A stretch of 64,000 nucleotides of DNA from Butyricimonas faecihominis (GCF_033096445.1 NZ_AP028155.1:4779880-4843879), one strand, 5' to 3'; counted from the stretch's first letter, positions 34,061 to 43,674 are shown. Made by a program: numbers and translations. Notes: generated by a model from the sequence alone, not told the origin.

Positions 34061-36233
34061 AATTTCCATGTTTGGAGTGTAGTTTCAGTCGCATCAGACG
34101 AAGATCTTCTTCAGAGTAGTCGCCTTCGAATTCATCATAGGCATCTCCAATATTGTCGCTTTTGGCTTCCATGAAGTAGTCCATGATTTCTTGTTGTTGT
34201 TCTTCATCCAGAATTTGGTTGATGTAGTAATCAATGTTAAGTTTGGTCCCGGAGAAAACGATGGCTTCCATTTCTTTGATCAGTTCTTCGAAGGTAAGGC
34301 CTTCTGCAGAGGCAATGTCTTCCAAATCAATTTGGCGGTCAATATTTTGAATGATATATACTTTGAATTTCGATTTGTTGGCAACAGTTTTAACCACCAA
34401 GTCTTGCGCTCTTTCGATCTCGTTGTCTTCAACGTATTGTTTGATTACCTCTACGAATTCCTGTCCGTATTTTTGAGCTTTCCCTGTGCCTACACCTTGA
34501 ATGTTGGCCAGTTCTTCCAACGTGATCGGGTAGTTGGTACACATATCCTCTAGGGACGGATCTTGGAAAATCACGTACGGTGGTAGATTGTTCTTCTTGG
34601 CAATCTTTTTCCGTAAATCTTTCAGGATGGCAAATAAAGTGTTGTCGAGTGCTGATACTCCCCCTTTTTCCTGAAGTTTCTCTTCTGATTCTTCAAAATT
34701 ATGATCTTCCATCAGCATAAAGTCTTTAGGTTCTTTTAAAAATTCGTGGCCCTTTTCAGTTAATTTTATGACCCCGTATTGTTCAATATCTTTTTCTATA
34801 TAATTAGCAATTAAAGCGCGTCTGAATACCATGTTCCAGAACTGTGCGTTCTTTTCAGAACCGACACCAAAAGATTCCAGTTCATCATGATGATACGATT
34901 TTATCATGGAATCGGTTTCCCCGAGAAGAATATTTACCATATGGTCCACCTTGAATTTCTCTTTTACTTCAAGGATGGCATTTAAGGCATCGATCAAGTA
35001 TTCTTTTCCTTCGAATTCTTTCTTCGGGAACAGGCAGTTGTCACAGGCCCCGCAATTTTCTTCATCATAGTTTTCACCGAAGTAGTGTAACAGTACTTTT
35101 CTGCGGCAAAGAGAAGTTTCTGCGTAGGAAACGGTTTCCATGAGAAGTTGTTTCCCAATTTCCTGTTCGGCAATCGGTTTACCCTGCATGAACTTTTCCA
35201 GTTTTTGGATGTCTTTGTAGCTGTAAAATGTCAAGCAATATCCTTCACCTCCGTCCCGTCCGGCTCTTCCGGTCTCCTGGTAATATCCCTCAAGACTTTT
35301 CGGAATATCATAATGGATGACGAATCGTACGTCCGGTTTGTCAATACCCATACCAAAAGCGATTGTTGCCACGATGACATTGACTTCTTCCATTAGGAAT
35401 TTGTCTTGATTGGCACTACGGGCCGAGGCATCCATCCCGGCGTGGTAGGAAGCAGCCTTGATTCCGTTCACGCAAAGGACTTCCGTGAGTTCTTCCACTT
35501 TTTTACGGCTCAGACAGTAGATAATACCTGATTTGCCTTCATTGTTTTTAATGAATTTGATAATATCTTTTGTCGGGTCTACCTTCGGACGAACCTCGTA
35601 ATAGAGGTTGGAACGGTTAAAGGAAGACTTGAACACTTGGGCATCCAGCATATCCAGGTTTTTCTGAATATCGTGTTGGACTTTCGGGGTAGCGGTTGCT
35701 GTTAAAGCGATAATCGGCGCTTTTCCGATTTGCTCCACGATCGGTCTGATCTTGCGATATTCGGTACGGAAATCGTGTCCCCATTCGGATATACAGTGTG
35801 CTTCGTCCACCGCAAAGAAGGAAATATGTACTTTCCGTAAGAATTCAATATTACTCTCTTTGGTCAGTGACTCTGGGGCTACATATAATAGTTTTGTTTT
35901 ACCACTCAACACGTCTTCTTTCACCTTTAGAATATCATTTTTGCTAAGAGACGAATTCATGAAGTGGGCAACTCCCTCCGATGCGCTGAATGAGCGCATA
36001 GCATCAACCTGGTTTTTCATTAAAGCAATTAGTGGTGATATCACTATTGCTGTTCCGTCAAGTATCAAGGCTGGTAACTGGTAACACAAAGATTTTCCTC
36101 CCCCCGTTGGCATCAGTACAAACGTGTTGTTTCCGGCGAGGACGTTCTTTATTATCTGCTCCTGGTTCCCTTTGAAGTTATCAAAGCCGAAATACTCTTT
36201 TAATTTAGCATGTAAATCTATTTGCAATCCCAT
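34059..36233 (-). CDS. recQ: ATP-dependent DNA helicase RecQ
   Basis: 724 residues from ATG 36233 (MGLQIDLHAKLKEYFGF). Starts 25 or more bases upstream are in frame but do not resemble the family N-terminus. SF2 helicase core: VLMPTGGGKSLCYQLP (Walker A), AVDEAHCISEWGHDFR (DEAH), TATATP, and IATIAFGMGIDKPDVR and QETGRAGRDG. An RQC zinc site follows with CGACDNC. Near the C-terminus there is an HRDC-like domain (about 535-615) and an extra helical tail. Repairs and resolves recombination intermediates. It has its own promoter on the minus strand. Confidence 0.96.
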   Translation of the reverse strand: MGLQIDLHAKLKEYFGFDNFKGNQEQIIKNVLAGNNTFVLMPTGGGKSLCYQLPALILDGTAIVISPLIALMKNQVDAMRSFSASEGVAHFMNSSLSKNDILKVKEDVLSGKTKLLYVAPESLTKESNIEFLRKVHISFFAVDEAHCISEWGHDFRTEYRKIRPIVEQIGKAPIIALTATATPKVQHDIQKNLDMLDAQVFKSSFNRSNLYYEVRPKVDPTKDIIKFIKNNEGKSGIIYCLSRKKVEELTEVLCVNGIKAASYHAGMDASARSANQDKFLMEEVNVIVATIAFGMGIDKPDVRFVIHYDIPKSLEGYYQETGRAGRDGGEGYCLTFYSYKDIQKLEKFMQGKPIAEQEIGKQLLMETVSYAETSLCRRKVLLHYFGENYDEENCGACDNCLFPKKEFEGKEYLIDALNAILEVKEKFKVDHMVNILLGETDSMIKSYHHDELESFGVGSEKNAQFWNMVFRRALIANYIEKDIEQYGVIKLTEKGHEFLKEPKDFMLMEDHNFEESEEKLQEKGGVSALDNTLFAILKDLRKKIAKKNNLPPYVIFQDPSLEDMCTNYPITLEELANIQGVGTGKAQKYGQEFVEVIKQYVEDNEIERAQDLVVKTVANKSKFKVYIIQNIDRQIDLEDIASAEGLTFEELIKEMEAIVFSGTKLNIDYYINQILDEEQQQEIMDYFMEAKSDNIGDAYDEFEGDYSEEDLRLMRLKLHSKHGN

Positions 36234-36275
36234 TGTTTTTTTTATTTTCACACACCCCATTTTTACACGGGTGCG

Positions 36276-36305
36276 CAAATTTATAACTTAATTTGTTTCT
36301 ACAAA
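36276..36305 (-). promoter_or_regulatory. promoter of recQ
   Basis: Read on the minus strand: TTTG (36302-36305), 18-base spacer, TAAATTTG (36276-36283). The start codon is about 43 bases downstream. Confidence 0.6.
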
Positions 36306-36340
36306 CAAAATCTTCTATAATAAATCTATCATCACTCGTT

Positions 36341-36370
36341 TTTGAGCTATCATAAAAAATGATACTTTTG
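36341..36370 (+). promoter_or_regulatory. promoter of kdsD
   Basis: TTTG (36341-36344), 18-base spacer, TACTTTTG (36363-36370). It leaves a leader of roughly 95 bases before the ATG at 36470. The leader is T-rich and has no clear structure. Confidence 0.6.
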
Positions 36371-36469
36371 TCCCTAGTAAAGTTATAGCAAAAAATGATA
36401 AGTGCAATAGTTTTTTTCTTTTTTTGCTTTAAGGACGACTTTTGAATGAATATTTATAATTAGATAATC

Positions 36470-37435
36470 ATGGTAGATATAAAATCGGTTGCGCGCAAAG
36501 TGATTCAAGATGAGACAGTAGCTATTCAAAATTTGATAAACTACATCGATGATGATTTTGAGGCGGTCGTTAGATTAATTTATGAAAATAAGGGGCGGGT
36601 GATTATCACTGGTATTGGAAAAAGTGCAATTATCGCGACAAAAATCGTGGCAACGATGAATTCCACCGGAACTCCGGCTGTGTTTATGCACGCTGCGGAT
36701 GCTATTCATGGTGATTTGGGAATGATTCGGGAAGAGGATGTGGTAATTTGTGTTTCTAAGAGTGGAAACACTCCGGAAATAAAAGTTTTGATCCCGTTGA
36801 TACGGAATAACGGAAATAATAATATCGTGGCAATGGTGTCAAATACGGACTCTTTTCTGGCTAAGAACTCGCTTTATGTGCTGAAAGCGAAAGTGGAAAA
36901 AGAGGCTTGTCCTTTAAATTTAGCTCCGACAAATTCAACTACGGCACAGTTAGTGCTGGGAGATGCATTAGCAATGTGTTTGGTAGAGTGTCGCAGTTTC
37001 TCAAGTAGGGATTTTGCGAGATTCCATCCGGGCGGAAGTTTAGGAAAGCGTTTGTACACGCGGGTGTCGGATGTTTACGATGGAACGAATCGGCCTTGCA
37101 TTACGAGAGAAGCGGGAATCCGCCCCGTGATCTTGGCCATGTCGAAAGGACGTTTGGGAGCGGTGGCTATCGTGGATGGGGAAGAACGTTTGGAAGGAAT
37201 TATCACGGATGGTGACTTGCGGCGGATGATGGAGAAATACGATGATGTGGACGGGTTGACGGCAAAGGATGTCATGTCAAAATCTCCCAAGACAATATCG
37301 GAGGACGAACTGGCGTATAATGCCTACCGGATGATGGAACAGAATAGTATCACTCAACTGGTTGTTGTTGATAAAGATCGTCATTACAAAGGAATGGTTC
37401 ACATACACGACATATTGCGTGAAGGAGTGGTTTAA
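36470..37435 (+). CDS. kdsD: KpsF/GutQ family arabinose-5-phosphate isomerase
   Basis: 321 residues. An N-terminal SIS domain (about 30-180) with GIGKSAIIATKI, SKSGNTPEI and HGDLGM, then ARFHPGGSLGKRL, followed by two CBS domains (about 205-321). Interconverts ribulose-5-P and arabinose-5-P, the first step to KDO for LPS. Both the SIS motif residues and the CBS pair are complete. Agrees with lptB, also LPS-related, two genes downstream. Confidence 0.94.
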   Translation: MVDIKSVARKVIQDETVAIQNLINYIDDDFEAVVRLIYENKGRVIITGIGKSAIIATKIVATMNSTGTPAVFMHAADAIHGDLGMIREEDVVICVSKSGNTPEIKVLIPLIRNNGNNNIVAMVSNTDSFLAKNSLYVLKAKVEKEACPLNLAPTNSTTAQLVLGDALAMCLVECRSFSSRDFARFHPGGSLGKRLYTRVSDVYDGTNRPCITREAGIRPVILAMSKGRLGAVAIVDGEERLEGIITDGDLRRMMEKYDDVDGLTAKDVMSKSPKTISEDELAYNAYRMMEQNSITQLVVVDKDRHYKGMVHIHDILREGVV

Positions 37436-37537
37436 TGTATGATTTGTGATTGATGATTTATAATGAGGTATTATCTTCATCTTGAATGGTTGTTCCTGAT
37501 CTGAAATCGTGAATCTGAAATCGTAAATTTTTTTGTA

Positions 37538-40030
37538 ATGAAATATTTGAAGTTGTGTTTTGTCTTGTTGTTATTGGCGTGGGTGTCTGTTGCAGAGGCG
37601 CAGACAACGAAGGTTCGAGGAAAAGTAGTGGATGCAGAAACGGGGGAGCCGATGCCATTGGTGAGTATCGTGTTTGTGGGTACCACGATTGGGGTCACGA
37701 CTGATTTCGATGGGAATTATGATATTGAGACACGGGAGGAGGTCAGCGAAATTATGGCATCTTTTGTCTCTTATGAACGCCAGACCGTGGCTGTCAAGAA
37801 AGGAGCTTTCAACACGATTGATTTTAAACTGGTACCGATCGTGACTCATTTGGACGAGGTGAAGGTAAAACCCGGAGAGAATCCGGCTCACGCGATCTTG
37901 CGGAATATTTCAAAGAATAAGAAAAAAAATAACCCGGCCGAGAAGGAATCGTACAGTTATACCACTTATACGAAGATGGAACTGGATATTGCGAACATGA
38001 AACCGGAGTTTAAAAATAAGAAGTTACAGAAAAATTTCGGATTTATTTTCCAGTATATGGACACTTCGGCCATCACGGGAAAGGCCTATTTACCCGTGAT
38101 GATTTCCGAGGCTTCGGCGGATTATTACTATCGTCGTTCTCCTAAATTATCAAGAGAGATCGTGAAAGCGAGCCGGATTTCGGGTATCGAGGAGGATTAC
38201 AGTCTGGCCCAGTTCACGGGGCATCTACATGTGAATGTCAACTTGTATGATAATTACATTAATATATTCGAGGTGAATTTCGCCAGCCCGTTGAGCGAAC
38301 ACGGGTTGATGTATTACAAGTATTTTCTGGTGGATAGTGTTCAGAAGGAGGGGCGAAAGATATACAAGATCCGTTTTCACCCTAAAGGAAAGTCAACCCC
38401 GGTATTTGACGGGGAGGTAAATATTGACTCGACGACATGGGCGTTGGAATCTGCCCGGTTGAGAATGGCGAAAGGGTTGAATGTGAATTGGATTCGGGAT
38501 TTGGCTATCGAGAACACGAACGAGTTGATAAACGATTCCACCTGGTTTTTAAAACAGGACAAGATATTGGCCGATTTTACCGTGCAGATGAAGGATTCGT
38601 CCAAGTTAATCTCGTTTATGGGACATCGTCAGATAGACTACTCTAATGTGCGGATAAATGAGGATATTCCTACCGAGATACAGAAGTTGGATAATGATGT
38701 GATTATTAATAAGGATGTACTTCAAAGTGATGAAAATTACTGGCAATCGGTGCGTCCTTACGAGTTAAGTGAAAAAGAGCAGAATATATATAATATGGTG
38801 GACTCGATTAAGAATGTCCCGCTATATAAAAATATATACGATATTATCCAAACAGCTCTGTTGGGATATTATAACACGAAATATATTGGTTTCGGACCTT
38901 ATTATAAGTTGGTCAGTTTTAACAAGCTGGAGGGGTGTCGTTTTCAACTGGGGGTGAAGACCACGAGTGATTTCAGTAAACACGTGCGACTTTCCGGGTA
39001 TGGGGCGTACAGTACGAAAGACGGGGAGTTTAAAGGAGGCGGGACTGTCGAGTATATCTTTAATAATCAACCGACTTCTAAGTTGACTTTTAGCGGGAAA
39101 CATGACGTGTTGCAGTTAGGGGCGAGCGAAAATGCCTTTACCACGGGTAATATATTAAGTTCCATCTTTTCTAGGGGAAATAATGAAAAGTTGACGTTGA
39201 TTAATTCATTTGACGTGCATTACGAGAAAGAGTGGTGGCAGGGATTTTCGAATTCTTTTGCCTTGGAATACCGCCAGATGTTCCCCACTAAATACGTTGA
39301 TTTTGTCCGCCCGAACGGGGAGGTCGTGGATCAGATTCATACCACTCAGTTCCGTTTAGGAACGCGTTTGTCCAGAAATGAGATTGTCGTGCGGCAGACC
39401 TTTGATAAAGTTTCCATGGGGTCGGATTTCCCGATCGTAGGAATTGATTTGGTAGCAGGGTTGAAAGATATATTGAACGGGGATTACGAGTATTACCGTC
39501 TGGAATTGTCCGTGAAACATGATTTTAATATTGCCCCGTTAGGGTACAGTGATATTATGTTATCCGGGGGAAAGATATTTAACAAGGTTCCTTATCCGTT
39601 GTTGAAGTTACACGAGGGGAATGCCACCTATTTTTATGATCCTTACGCTTTCTCTTGTATGAATTTCTACGAGTTCGCATCCGATCTATGGGGAGCCGTG
39701 TTCTGGGAGCATCATTTTAAAGGATTTTTCTTGAGCAAGATTCCGTTGATGAAACGGCTGAAATGGCGAGAGGTGGCAACCGTGAAGGCTTTGTGGGGTA
39801 CGTTGTCGGATAAGAATAACGGTAGTCTGCCTAACACGGATGCTATTTTCCGGTTCCCGGAGGGGATGTCTTCCGTGTCGAAACCTTATATAGAAGCTGG
39901 AGTCGGTATTGAGAATATTTTTCGTTTTATCCGGGTGGATGCTATCTGGCGGTTAACGCATCGCGGGGATCGTTCGGGGCAGGATGTGGATAATTTCGCT
40001 ATCAATTTCTCGTTACATCTAAATTTCTGA
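37538..40030 (+). CDS. DUF5686 outer-membrane protein with carboxypeptidase-like regulatory domain
   Basis: 830 residues. The signal peptide ends at AEAQT (about 22). A CarboxypepD_reg-like beta domain spans about 26-110 (VRGKVVDAETGEPMPLVSIVFVGTT). A long beta-rich DUF5686 region follows (RNISKNKKKNNPAEKESYSYTTYTKME, then barrel-like strands) ending in FAINFSLHLNF with a C-terminal Phe, consistent with an outer-membrane barrel. The function is unknown; Bacteroidota-specific family. The 102-base gap before it contains the AATCGTAAATC repeat family. Confidence 0.88.
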   Translation: MKYLKLCFVLLLLAWVSVAEAQTTKVRGKVVDAETGEPMPLVSIVFVGTTIGVTTDFDGNYDIETREEVSEIMASFVSYERQTVAVKKGAFNTIDFKLVPIVTHLDEVKVKPGENPAHAILRNISKNKKKNNPAEKESYSYTTYTKMELDIANMKPEFKNKKLQKNFGFIFQYMDTSAITGKAYLPVMISEASADYYYRRSPKLSREIVKASRISGIEEDYSLAQFTGHLHVNVNLYDNYINIFEVNFASPLSEHGLMYYKYFLVDSVQKEGRKIYKIRFHPKGKSTPVFDGEVNIDSTTWALESARLRMAKGLNVNWIRDLAIENTNELINDSTWFLKQDKILADFTVQMKDSSKLISFMGHRQIDYSNVRINEDIPTEIQKLDNDVIINKDVLQSDENYWQSVRPYELSEKEQNIYNMVDSIKNVPLYKNIYDIIQTALLGYYNTKYIGFGPYYKLVSFNKLEGCRFQLGVKTTSDFSKHVRLSGYGAYSTKDGEFKGGGTVEYIFNNQPTSKLTFSGKHDVLQLGASENAFTTGNILSSIFSRGNNEKLTLINSFDVHYEKEWWQGFSNSFALEYRQMFPTKYVDFVRPNGEVVDQIHTTQFRLGTRLSRNEIVVRQTFDKVSMGSDFPIVGIDLVAGLKDILNGDYEYYRLELSVKHDFNIAPLGYSDIMLSGGKIFNKVPYPLLKLHEGNATYFYDPYAFSCMNFYEFASDLWGAVFWEHHFKGFFLSKIPLMKRLKWREVATVKALWGTLSDKNNGSLPNTDAIFRFPEGMSSVSKPYIEAGVGIENIFRFIRVDAIWRLTHRGDRSGQDVDNFAINFSLHLNF

Positions 40031-40033
40031 TAT

Positions 40034-40063
40034 TTTTCAATTTTCAATTTTCAATTTTCAATT
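40034..40063 (+). repeat. TTTTCAA heptamer tandem repeat before lptB
   Basis: Four copies of TTTTCAA with TT at the end, the same 7-mer as at 22784-22815. Immediately after the DUF5686 stop and 37 bases before the lptB ATG. Confidence 0.85.
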
Positions 40064-40099
40064 GTAAAAGACTATCTTAGCGCGGTAAAATAGTAAGAT

Positions 40100-40831
40100 A
40101 TGAAATTAAGAGCTGAGGACTTAGTAAAAAAATACAAGAGCCGTACGGTGGTAAAAGGAGTTTCCGTGAACGTGGAACAAGGGGAGATCGTCGGGTTATT
40201 GGGACCGAACGGGGCAGGAAAGACCACGTCATTTTATATGATAGTGGGATTGATTAAACCGAATGGGGGACGTATTTTCTTGGATGACACGGAGATCACG
40301 ACGGAACCCGTGTATCGTCGAGCCCAGCTTGGAGTGGGGTATCTTGCCCAGGAAGCTTCCGTGTTCCGGCAGTTGAGTGTGGAGGATAATATTAAGGCCG
40401 TTTTGGAGATGAGTAATTTACCGAAGGATTACCAGCGTCACCGCTTGGAGGAGATGTTGGATGAGTTCGGTTTACAGCATATTCGCAAGAGCAAGGGAAT
40501 TCAATTATCGGGAGGTGAGCGTCGGCGTACGGAGATTGCGCGGGCTTTGTCGATTGCCCCGAAGTTTATCCTGTTGGACGAACCTTTTGCCGGTGTGGAC
40601 CCGATTGCCGTGGAGGATATCCAGAGTATCGTGATCAAGTTGAAGGAGAAAAATATCGGGATTTTGATCACGGATCACAACGTGCAGGAGACATTATGTA
40701 TCACCGATCGGGCTTATTTGTTGTATGACGGGCGGATTTTACAATCCGGCTCTGCGGAGGATTTGGCTAATGATCCGGAAGTTAGAAGGGTTTATCTGGG
40801 AAAAAACTTTGAATTACGCAGGAAAAAATAA
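40100..40831 (+). CDS. lptB: LPS export ABC transporter ATP-binding protein
   Basis: 243 residues. Walker [16 protein letters not shown] (about 34-48), Q-loop [17 protein letters not shown] signature [16 protein letters not shown] (about 137), Walker [14 protein letters not shown], switch His in LITDHNV. These are the features that separate LptB from other ABC ATPases. It energises LPS extraction from the inner membrane with LptFG, which are not in this window. Next is a tRNA gene with its own promoter. Confidence 0.95.
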   Translation: MKLRAEDLVKKYKSRTVVKGVSVNVEQGEIVGLLGPNGAGKTTSFYMIVGLIKPNGGRIFLDDTEITTEPVYRRAQLGVGYLAQEASVFRQLSVEDNIKAVLEMSNLPKDYQRHRLEEMLDEFGLQHIRKSKGIQLSGGERRRTEIARALSIAPKFILLDEPFAGVDPIAVEDIQSIVIKLKEKNIGILITDHNVQETLCITDRAYLLYDGRILQSGSAEDLANDPEVRRVYLGKNFELRRKK

Positions 40832-40848
40832 AAAAACGGTCAAATCGT

Positions 40849-40878
40849 TTTGCTTTTCACGAAAAAGCAATATATTTG
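40849..40878 (+). promoter_or_regulatory. promoter of the tRNA-Leu gene
   Basis: TTTG (40849-40852), 18-base spacer, TATATTTG (40871-40878); the tRNA begins 18 bases downstream. Confidence 0.65.
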
Positions 40879-40895
40879 CACCGTCAAAATAGCAA

Positions 40896-40977
40896 GCGGG
40901 CGTGGCGAAACTGGTAGACGCACTAGACTTAGGATCTAGTGCCGCAAGGCGTGGGGGTTCGAGTCCCTTCGCCCGCA
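40896..40977 (+). tRNA. tRNA-Leu (anticodon UAG)
   Basis: 82 nt. Acceptor GCGGGCG pairs with CGCCCGC (40970-40976), discriminator A. The D-arm contains TGGTAGACGC. The anticodon stem CTAGA/TCTAG encloses loop CTTAGGA, giving anticodon TAG. A long variable arm (class II) and TTCGAGT in the T-loop confirm leucine type. CCA is not encoded. Confidence 0.97.
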
Positions 40978-40988
40978 CTTGAAGAGAT

Positions 40989-41016
40989 GGCCGCCTTACA
41001 ATGAGGTGGCCTTTTT
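40989..41016 (+). terminator. intrinsic terminator after tRNA-Leu
   Basis: GGCCGCCT (40989-40996) pairs with AGGTGGCC (41004-41011, one G:U), followed by TTTTTG. Confidence 0.85.
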
Positions 41017-41053
41017 GTTTGTTTTATCAATTATTGTATTATCATAGAGAAGT

Positions 41054-42406
41054 ATGAATGTAACAAAGAACCAAATCGACGATCTTAATGCAACCATTAA
41101 GATTCAATTGGATAAGGATGATTACGCAACTCGCGTGAGCGACGCGTTGAAAGATTACCAGAAGAGAGCGGTGATTGATGGTTTCCGGAAAGGAAAGACC
41201 CCTTTCGGGATTATCAAGAAAATGTACGGTAAAGCCGTTTTGATTGAGGAGATCAACAAGTTGATCGGAGAGAGTTTGTCTAATTATATCCAAGAGAACG
41301 ATTTGAATATCTTGGGTGAACCACTTCCGAGTGAGACGGAACAGAAAGAGTTGAATCTGGACGAGGAAAGTTTCGAGTTCGTTTATGATATTGCTTTGTC
41401 TCCCGCGATGAACGTGAAGTTAAGCAAAAGAGAGAAAGTTCCTTATTACATCATCAAGGTGGATGATGAAATGATAGACAAACAGATTGAAAGCATCTGC
41501 AAGAGTAATGGCGAATTGACCCCGGTTGACACGATTGAGGGATCAGAATACGTGAAGGGTGAGTTGATCGAGTTGGGAGAAGATGGAAAACCGAAAGAAG
41601 GTGGAATTCATGTTGAGGATGCCTCTTTATCTGTTGAACACATGAAGGATGAAGAGCAGGTGAAAATCTTTACCGGTAAGCAGGCTGGAAACGAGGTGAT
41701 TTTCAATCCGTCAAAAGCTTATCCGAATAAAACGGATTATGCCGCTTTGTTACAAGTAAGCAAGGAAGAAGCCGAGCATATTACTTCTGATTTCTGTTTT
41801 ATCATCAGCGAGATCAAACGTTACGTTGAGGCAGAAGTAAATCAGGCTTTATTTGATAAAGTTTACGGGGAAGGTAATGTGAAGAGCGTTGAGGGGTTCC
41901 GTGCCCGCGTGAAAGAAGACTTGGCTAAACAGTTCAAAGCTCATAGCGAGTACCGTTTGACGGTAGACGCTCGTGACAAGATGTTGAAGAAAAACGAGGA
42001 TGTGGTTCTTCCGGAGACATTCTTGAAACGCTGGATGTTGGCTACCAATAAAGAATTGACCCAAGAGGCTGTCGATAAAGATTTCGATTCTTACCGGGAT
42101 GAATTCAAATGGCAGTTGATCAAGGGGGATATGATCAAGGAAAATAGCATAAAAGTTGAAGACGAAGACATGAAGGCTGTTGGGCGTGAAGTTGCCGCTG
42201 CTCAATTACAACAATACGGATTGTACGGTTTATCTGACGAGCAATTGGATGGTTTTGCCGTTCGTTTGCTTGAGAATGAGAAACAACGTGCCAGTCTTTA
42301 CGACCGTGCATTGGAAAATAAGATTTTCAGTGTTATTAAGGAGGGCGTGAAACTGGAAGAACAAGAAATATCCATGGACGATTTCGGCAAATTGTTCGAA
42401 AAGTAA
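41054..42406 (+). CDS. tig: trigger factor, ribosome-associated chaperone
   Basis: 450 residues. The N-terminal ribosome-binding domain holds the degenerate signature FRKGKTPFGIIKKMYG near residues 45-60 (in E. coli GFRxGKVP). The middle region is FKBP-like but divergent, as usual in Bacteroidota, and the C-terminal helical domain runs from about 270. Binds nascent chains at the tunnel exit. Followed by a strong terminator. Confidence 0.93.
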   Translation: MNVTKNQIDDLNATIKIQLDKDDYATRVSDALKDYQKRAVIDGFRKGKTPFGIIKKMYGKAVLIEEINKLIGESLSNYIQENDLNILGEPLPSETEQKELNLDEESFEFVYDIALSPAMNVKLSKREKVPYYIIKVDDEMIDKQIESICKSNGELTPVDTIEGSEYVKGELIELGEDGKPKEGGIHVEDASLSVEHMKDEEQVKIFTGKQAGNEVIFNPSKAYPNKTDYAALLQVSKEEAEHITSDFCFIISEIKRYVEAEVNQALFDKVYGEGNVKSVEGFRARVKEDLAKQFKAHSEYRLTVDARDKMLKKNEDVVLPETFLKRWMLATNKELTQEAVDKDFDSYRDEFKWQLIKGDMIKENSIKVEDEDMKAVGREVAAAQLQQYGLYGLSDEQLDGFAVRLLENEKQRASLYDRALENKIFSVIKEGVKLEEQEISMDDFGKLFEK

Positions 42407-42425
42407 TTAAGACCATATAATGGTG

Positions 42426-42457
42426 ACCCCGTCTCGTTGAGGCGGGGTTATTTTTTT
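42426..42457 (+). terminator. intrinsic terminator after tig
   Basis: ACCCCGTCTC (42426-42435) with GAGGCGGGGT (42439-42448), GTT loop, then TATTTTTTT. Confidence 0.92.
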
Positions 42458-42502
42458 ACCTGAAAGTTTGTCGGAAATGTTCCTGTGATGCTCCGTACTT
42501 TC

Positions 42503-42579
42503 GCTATAGTCTCACTATAGTTTCGGTAAGAGGTTAACGATAGGTCAACGAAAGGTTAACGAAAGGTTATCGATGTTTA
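42503..42579. repeat. 11-bp periodic tandem array
   Basis: About seven consecutive 11-base units without indels. The first two are GCTATAGTCTC and ACTATAGTTTC; the later ones are of the AGGTTAACGAA type, with units at 42531-42541, 42542-42552, 42553-42563 and 42564-42574. It lies in the 363-base gene-free gap between tig and the TPR gene, which otherwise holds two terminators and unremarkable AT-rich sequence. Confidence 0.8.
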
Positions 42580-42715
42580 CAGTTGATTCTTTGTCGTGTT
42601 TTTACTGATGTTTGATTGATATATTAACGAGACACCGGTGCAACTTACCAGTAATATATATGCGAGTTACTTGAAATATGGGAAAGCGGAAAATCGGTTG
42701 GGAAATAAGAAATGG

Positions 42716-42749
42716 ACATAAAAAAAGCTATCCTTCATAGGATAGCTTT
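42716..42749 (-). terminator. intrinsic terminator of the TPR gene
   Basis: Perfect 11-bp stem 42724-42734 with 42739-42749, TCAT loop. Read on the minus strand it is followed by TTTTTTT, 21 bases past the stop of the TPR gene. Confidence 0.88.
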
Positions 42750-42769
42750 ATATCAGTAATTCAGAATTC

Positions 42770-43456
42770 TTATTTCATGTTCAATTTGGCACGAGTGATG
42801 TACTTTTCGATGTCACGGGCTTCGTATGAAGCGGGGAATTCTTTTTCCAATCTTTCGTACATGTTCAACGCACTTTTGTAGTCGTTTGCTTTTTCGAAAG
42901 CAAGTCCGGCTTTCATCATGATCACCGGGGTTGTAGCCATATTGGTCGTTCCGGTAGTTGCTTTTTGATAATAGCTGGAAGCTTTTTTGAAATCGCCTAA
43001 CTGCATATAAGCGTCACCCAAATTTGCCGTTACCATACTGGAGAAAATTACATCATCAGAAGAAAATTTTTCCAAGTGTTTGATGGCATTTTGGTTGTCT
43101 CCCAAGTGTAAATAGCAGATTCCCGCGTAATAGTTAGCTAAGTTTCCGCTGGGAGTAGAGCTGTATTTGTCAATGATCTCCAAAAAACCGGGAGCGTTTC
43201 CATCACCGTTAAGAGCCATATTGAAGGAATCTTTTTCAAAAAGATTCTCGGCAACAAACATTTGTTTCAGCGCTTCTTGTTCCATCGGGGCTTTGTAGAA
43301 TCTGTAATATCCCAAGATTGCACCTACCACGATGATAATAACGAGTACACCTCTTACCAATAATTTTTGATTTTTCTCGATAAATTGTTCGGTCGAAATC
43401 GTGGCTTCTTCAATTTGTTCAAAGCCATCCGCACGTTTCTGTTTCTCTTTTGACAT
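42770..43456 (-). CDS. membrane-anchored tetratricopeptide repeat protein
   Basis: 228 residues. A charged cytoplasmic start (about 1-32) and one membrane segment (about 33-50, LLVRGVLVIIIVVGAILGYYRF) precede a TPR region (YYAGICYLHLGDNQNAIKHLEKF, NLGDAYMQLGDFKKASSYYQKA, KAGLAFEKANDYKSALNMYERL). It resembles YfgM-like periplasmic TPR proteins that work beside the Sec translocon; that link is inferred. A -7 element TAATTTTG is seen on the minus strand at 43516-43523. Confidence 0.88.
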   Translation of the reverse strand: MSKEKQKRADGFEQIEEATISTEQFIEKNQKLLVRGVLVIIIVVGAILGYYRFYKAPMEQEALKQMFVAENLFEKDSFNMALNGDGNAPGFLEIIDKYSSTPSGNLANYYAGICYLHLGDNQNAIKHLEKFSSDDVIFSSMVTANLGDAYMQLGDFKKASSYYQKATTGTTNMATTPVIMMKAGLAFEKANDYKSALNMYERLEKEFPASYEARDIEKYITRAKLNMK

Positions 43457-43515
43457 GTTTATATGTTTTTTGTTATTTACTTTTCTTATTCCTAGACGTA
43501 TCGCTTGTCAACGTG

Positions 43516-43523
43516 CAAAATTA
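43516..43523 (-). promoter_or_regulatory. -7 element for the TPR gene
   Basis: The minus strand reads TAATTTTG, about 60 bases before the ATG at 43456. No -33 match at standard distance. Confidence 0.45.
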
Positions 43524-43674
43524 ATTTTTTTTTTGATACCAAAAGGGGCTCCACGAAATTTTATGCAAAAAATTATCTGTCTGGCGGATTATATCCTTCT
43601 TTTCCTTACTTTTGGTCATCTGTTTCACGTCTGCGTTGGAACTTGTTGCTTGTAACCACTAACAGTTGAAGTGA

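Noticed and set aside
42503-42579. CRISPR array
   Set aside because: 11-base units without spacers and no cas genes nearby; a simple periodic array.
43401-43655. Plus-strand frame antisense to the start of the TPR gene
   Set aside because: It overlaps a clear gene and its promoter, with a low-complexity Phe/Leu-rich product, and no promoter or domain supports it.
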